DNA from: Rhodospirillum sp. UBA1311
GTDB taxonomy: Bacteria > Pseudomonadota > Alphaproteobacteria > Rhodospirillales > Rhodospirillaceae
Length of the DNA: 8,309 nt
Direction: 5' to 3'
Assembly (NCBI GenBank): GCA_002307145.1
Contig: DBTR01000086.1
Coordinates: 411-8,719, forward strand
The notes beneath the pieces were generated by a model, which was not told the origin of the DNA, made no database searches, and saw nothing but the letters and a program-made list of their open reading frames with translations. Below, one piece after another: positions 6,044 to 8,309 of this stretch. Every line of letters starts with the position of its first letter. Positions within the stretch are counted from its first letter, which is position 1. Position numbers and translations under genes: made by a program.

Positions 6044-7906
6044 CTAGAACACCCGACCGGCCCGCGCGCGGGTGTTGTCGTCGAGGAAGAGGTTGGTGAG
6101 TTCGGCGAGGAGGGTGCCGCCCAACTCTTCGGCATCGACGATGGTGACCGCGCGGCGGTAGTAGCGGGTGACGTCGTGGCCGATGCCGATGGCGGTGAGC
6201 TGCACCGGCGAGGTGGCTTCGATCCAGGCGATGGTTTCGCGCAGGTGGCGTTCGAGGTAGACGCCGGTGTTGGCGGACAGCGTCGAATCGTCGACCGGCG
6301 CGCCGTCGGAGATCACCATCAGGACGCGGCGCTTCTCGTTGCGCGCAAGCAGTCGGCGGTGCGCCCAGAGCAGGGCCTCGCCGTCGATGTTTTCCTTGAG
6401 GATGCCTTCGCGGAGCATCAGCGCGAGGTTTTTCTTGGCGCGGCGGTAGGGCGTGTCGGCGCCCTTGAAGACGATGTGGCGCAAATCGTTGAGGCGGCCG
6501 GGGTTGGCCGGGCGTCCGGCGCGGTCCCAGTCCTCGCGCGACTTGCCGCCTTTCCAGGCGCGCGTGGTGAAGCCCAAGATCTCGACCTTGACGCCGCAGC
6601 GTTCGAGGGTGCGCGCGAGGATGTCGGCGGAGAGCGCGGCGACGGTGATCGGCCGCCCGCGCATCGAGCCCGAATTGTCGATCAGGAGCGTCACCACGGT
6701 GTCGCGGAAGTCGGTCTCGTGCTCGATCTTGAACGACAGGCTGTGGGTGGGGGCGACGACGATCCGCGCGAGGCGTCCGGCGTCGAGGATGCCTTCTTCC
6801 TGGTCGAACTCCCACGACCGCAGCTGGCGCGCCATCAGGCGGCGTTGGAGGCGGTTGGCGAGGCGCGCGATCACGCCCTGGAGCGGCAGCAGCTGGCGAT
6901 CCATGAGCTGGCGCAGGCGGGCCAGCTCGATCTCGTCGGCGAGGTCGGCGGCGGCCACCACTTCGTCGTGCGCGGTGGTGAAGGCGGTGTAGTAGGAGCC
7001 CATGCCCGGCGGCGCGAACGGGTCGTCGCGGCGGCGTTCCTCGGTCGGGCCGCCGGCCTCGTCCGCGCCTTCGGCGTCCATGTTGAGGGATTCGTCGTCG
7101 TCTTCGAGCGTGGTGCTTTCGCTGTCCGCCGACATCGCCGAGGCGGCGGCGGTTTCGACCGACGAATCGCCTTCCTCGCCGATGCCCTGCTGCGAGGCGG
7201 GGGTGTCGTCGCCGTCGTCGGCGTCGCTTTCGGCGCTGTCGTCCTGCGGCGGCGGTTCGATCTCGGGTTCGATGTCCATTTCCGCCAGGAGGTGCCGCGC
7301 GGCGCGAGCGAACGCGGCCTGGTCGCGGAGGTTGGCGGCGAGGTCGTCGAGGATACGCTTCGCGTCGGCGTCGGCGGCGGCGTCCCAGAGCTTGGCGACG
7401 TGGGCGGCGGGCGGCGGCACGTCGCCTTTCATGAAGCGGACGAGCGCGGCGCAATGGAGCGCGTCGGCGAGCGGGATCTGGTCGGCCTTCAATGTGGTTT
7501 GCAGACCCCGGGCGCGCAGCGTGCCGTCGAGCATCGCGGCGAGGTTGTCGCGCACGCCGTCGAGGGCGAGGCCGCCGAGCGCATTGGTGCGGGCGTTTTC
7601 GAGGGCGTCGAAGGCCTTGACCGCGTCGGGACCGAGCGGTGCGAAGCGGCGGTGGGTGCGGTCGTCGTGATAGCGCAGGCGCAGCGCCATCGAATCGGCG
7701 ACGCCGCGCAGGCGCGGCACCATGCCGGGGTCGAGCGCGCCGACCGGGGCGGGCAGTTGCACCCGTTCGGCGTTCGCCGAGGCAGGGCCGGGGGCGAACT
7801 GGACCTCGACGTCGGGGTGCCCGGAGAGCGCGCGGACGCAGCCGGCGGTGGCGCGCTTGAACGCCTCCACCGCTTCGGCGTCGTCGGGCGGAATCGCCGC
7901 GTTCAT
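6044..7906 (-). CDS. cobT: Cobaltochelatase subunit CobT (aerobic cobalamin pathway)
   Basis: This 620-residue protein is CobT, which with CobS forms the ATPase/VWA complex that works with CobN to insert Co2+ into hydrogenobyrinic a,c-diamide. The length is close to the roughly 630 residues known for the family. Residues 1-210 form the N-terminal helical domain. Residues 210-295 are a very acidic, Ser/Asp/Glu-rich linker, common in CobT and in the related magnesium chelatase BchD/ChlD. The C-terminal von Willebrand A domain (about 403-610) has the MIDAS motif DNSGSMRG (410-417) and a second metal-site loop SDGAPVDDS (533-541). The start lies four bases after the cobS stop with no clear Shine-Dalgarno, so translational coupling to cobS is likely. 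The ATG choice is supported by this tight junction. It should not be confused with the unrelated nicotinate-nucleotide phosphoribosyltransferase also named CobT. Confidence 0.95.
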   Translation of the reverse strand: MNAAIPPDDAEAVEAFKRATAGCVRALSGHPDVEVQFAPGPASANAERVQLPAPVGALDPGMVPRLRGVADSMALRLRYHDDRTHRRFAPLGPDAVKAFDALENARTNALGGLALDGVRDNLAAMLDGTLRARGLQTTLKADQIPLADALHCAALVRFMKGDVPPPAAHVAKLWDAAADADAKRILDDLAANLRDQAAFARAARHLLAEMDIEPEIEPPPQDDSAESDADDGDDTPASQQGIGEEGDSSVETAAASAMSADSESTTLEDDDESLNMDAEGADEAGGPTEERRRDDPFAPPGMGSYYTAFTTAHDEVVAAADLADEIELARLRQLMDRQLLPLQGVIARLANRLQRRLMARQLRSWEFDQEEGILDAGRLARIVVAPTHSLSFKIEHETDFRDTVVTLLIDNSGSMRGRPITVAALSADILARTLERCGVKVEILGFTTRAWKGGKSREDWDRAGRPANPGRLNDLRHIVFKGADTPYRRAKKNLALMLREGILKENIDGEALLWAHRRLLARNEKRRVLMVISDGAPVDDSTLSANTGVYLERHLRETIAWIEATSPVQLTAIGIGHDVTRYYRRAVTIVDAEELGGTLLAELTNLFLDDNTRARAGRVF

Positions 7907-7910
7907 CGGA

Positions 7911-8309
7911 CTACGCCTGCCGCGACGACAGGCTCGGGGTCGGCGCGGCGACGGCGGCGTCGGGCAGGTCCTTGCCGAAGCAGCGCTGGTAGTATTCCGC
8001 GACGAGCGGCCGTTCGGTTTCGTCGCACTTGTTGAGGAAGGTGAGACGGAAGCTGAGCGCGGTGTCGCCGCCGAAGATCTGCGCGTTTTCCGCCCAGGTC
8101 AGGACGGTGCGCGGGCTCATCACGGTGGAGACGTCGCCGTTGATGAAGCCGACGCGGGTGAGGGCGGCCACCGCGACCATCGCCGCCAGGGTCTTCTGGC
8201 CGAGGTCGCTGGCGTAGCCCGGCAGCTTGCGGAGGATGATCTCCTCCTCGCGGTCGGGGGAGAGATAGTTGAGCGTCGCGACGATGTTCCAGCGGTCCAT
8301 CTGGCCCTG
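7911..8309 (-). CDS. cobS: Cobaltochelatase subunit CobS, C-terminal part (5' end off the right edge)
   Basis: The visible 132 residues are the C-terminal part of CobS, the AAA+ ATPase of the CobN-CobS-CobT cobaltochelatase. They begin in frame at the window edge with QGQMDRWN, followed by VATLNYL, both typical of CobS. Later come SPRTVLTWAENAQIFGG and FLNKCDETERPLVAEYYQRCF, which form the helical lid region. The Walker A and B motifs and about 200 residues of the roughly 330-residue protein are outside the window. The internal ATG at 8300 is not a start, because the reading frame and CobS similarity continue upstream of it. The gene ends in TAG four bases before cobT, so cobS and cobT form one minus-strand operon; its promoter is not visible. 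Confidence 0.93.
   Translation of the reverse strand, partial: QGQMDRWNIVATLNYLSPDREEEIILRKLPGYASDLGQKTLAAMVAVAALTRVGFINGDVSTVMSPRTVLTWAENAQIFGGDTALSFRLTFLNKCDETERPLVAEYYQRCFGKDLPDAAVAAPTPSLSSRQA

Noticed and set aside
5973..7454. 493-codon minus-strand frame in another phase of cobT
   Set aside because: The product is almost only Arg, Pro, Ala and Gly, a typical off-frame translation; it also runs through the terminator at 5975-6007.
6044..7906. BchD/ChlD magnesium chelatase subunit instead of CobT
   Set aside because: The MIDAS and acidic linker are shared, but there is no N-terminal AAA+-like domain, and the gene is coupled to cobS; both point to cobaltochelatase.
6011..8035. 674-codon plus-strand frame opposite cobT
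   Set aside because: The Gly/Val/Arg-rich translation has no domain, and it crosses the cobT-cobS junction. The minus-strand CobT with its MIDAS motif explains the region.

Overview
This GC-rich window reads like chromosomal core-metabolism DNA from an alphaproteobacterium, most likely of the Rhodospirillales type. The evidence is the long alphaproteobacterial form of ribosomal protein bL28, the aerobic cobalamin pair CobS/CobT, a divergent CheZ-like phosphatase, and a gene set dominated by adenosylcobalamin chemistry. This taxonomic placement is inferred from protein character alone. I see no prophage, transposon, CRISPR array, tRNA or rRNA. The window holds eight genes: six on the plus strand, and two on the minus strand that converge on them.

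Layout. Positions 1-1452 are the C-terminal two thirds of methylmalonyl-CoA mutase, closed by a strong intrinsic terminator. After a 171-bp spacer with an imperfect direct repeat comes a monocistronic-looking permease of the ArsB/NhaD superfamily (1680-3356), closest in motifs to the P-protein (OCA2) branch. A short spacer with a candidate promoter leads into a compact plus-strand cluster: an unrecognised 136-residue protein (3441-3851), the MCM chaperone GTPase MeaB (3865-4902) and a CheZ-family phosphatase (4931-5539). rpmB (5646-5948) has its own good promoter and leader. A perfect 14-bp-stem terminator (5975-6007) separates rpmB from the convergent minus-strand pair cobS (partial, entering from the right edge) and cobT.

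How the genes work together. CobS and CobT drive ATP-dependent cobalt insertion in aerobic cobalamin synthesis. Methylmalonyl-CoA mutase uses the resulting adenosylcobalamin to interconvert methylmalonyl-CoA and succinyl-CoA. MeaB gates cofactor loading and protects the mutase. The locus therefore joins B12 supply, a B12 enzyme and its G-protein chaperone. The permease, the 136-aa protein, CheZ and RpmB are not obviously part of that chemistry.

Most interesting items: the CheZ homologue ends in two copies of a FliM-like CheY-docking motif; the small protein fused into the meaB transcription unit is a candidate mutase accessory factor; and a 13-nt palindrome lies in the rpmB leader at about the transcription start. 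I found no convincing wholly new system. Very long open frames antisense to the permease, meaB/cheZ and cobT are by-products of GC-rich codon structure.
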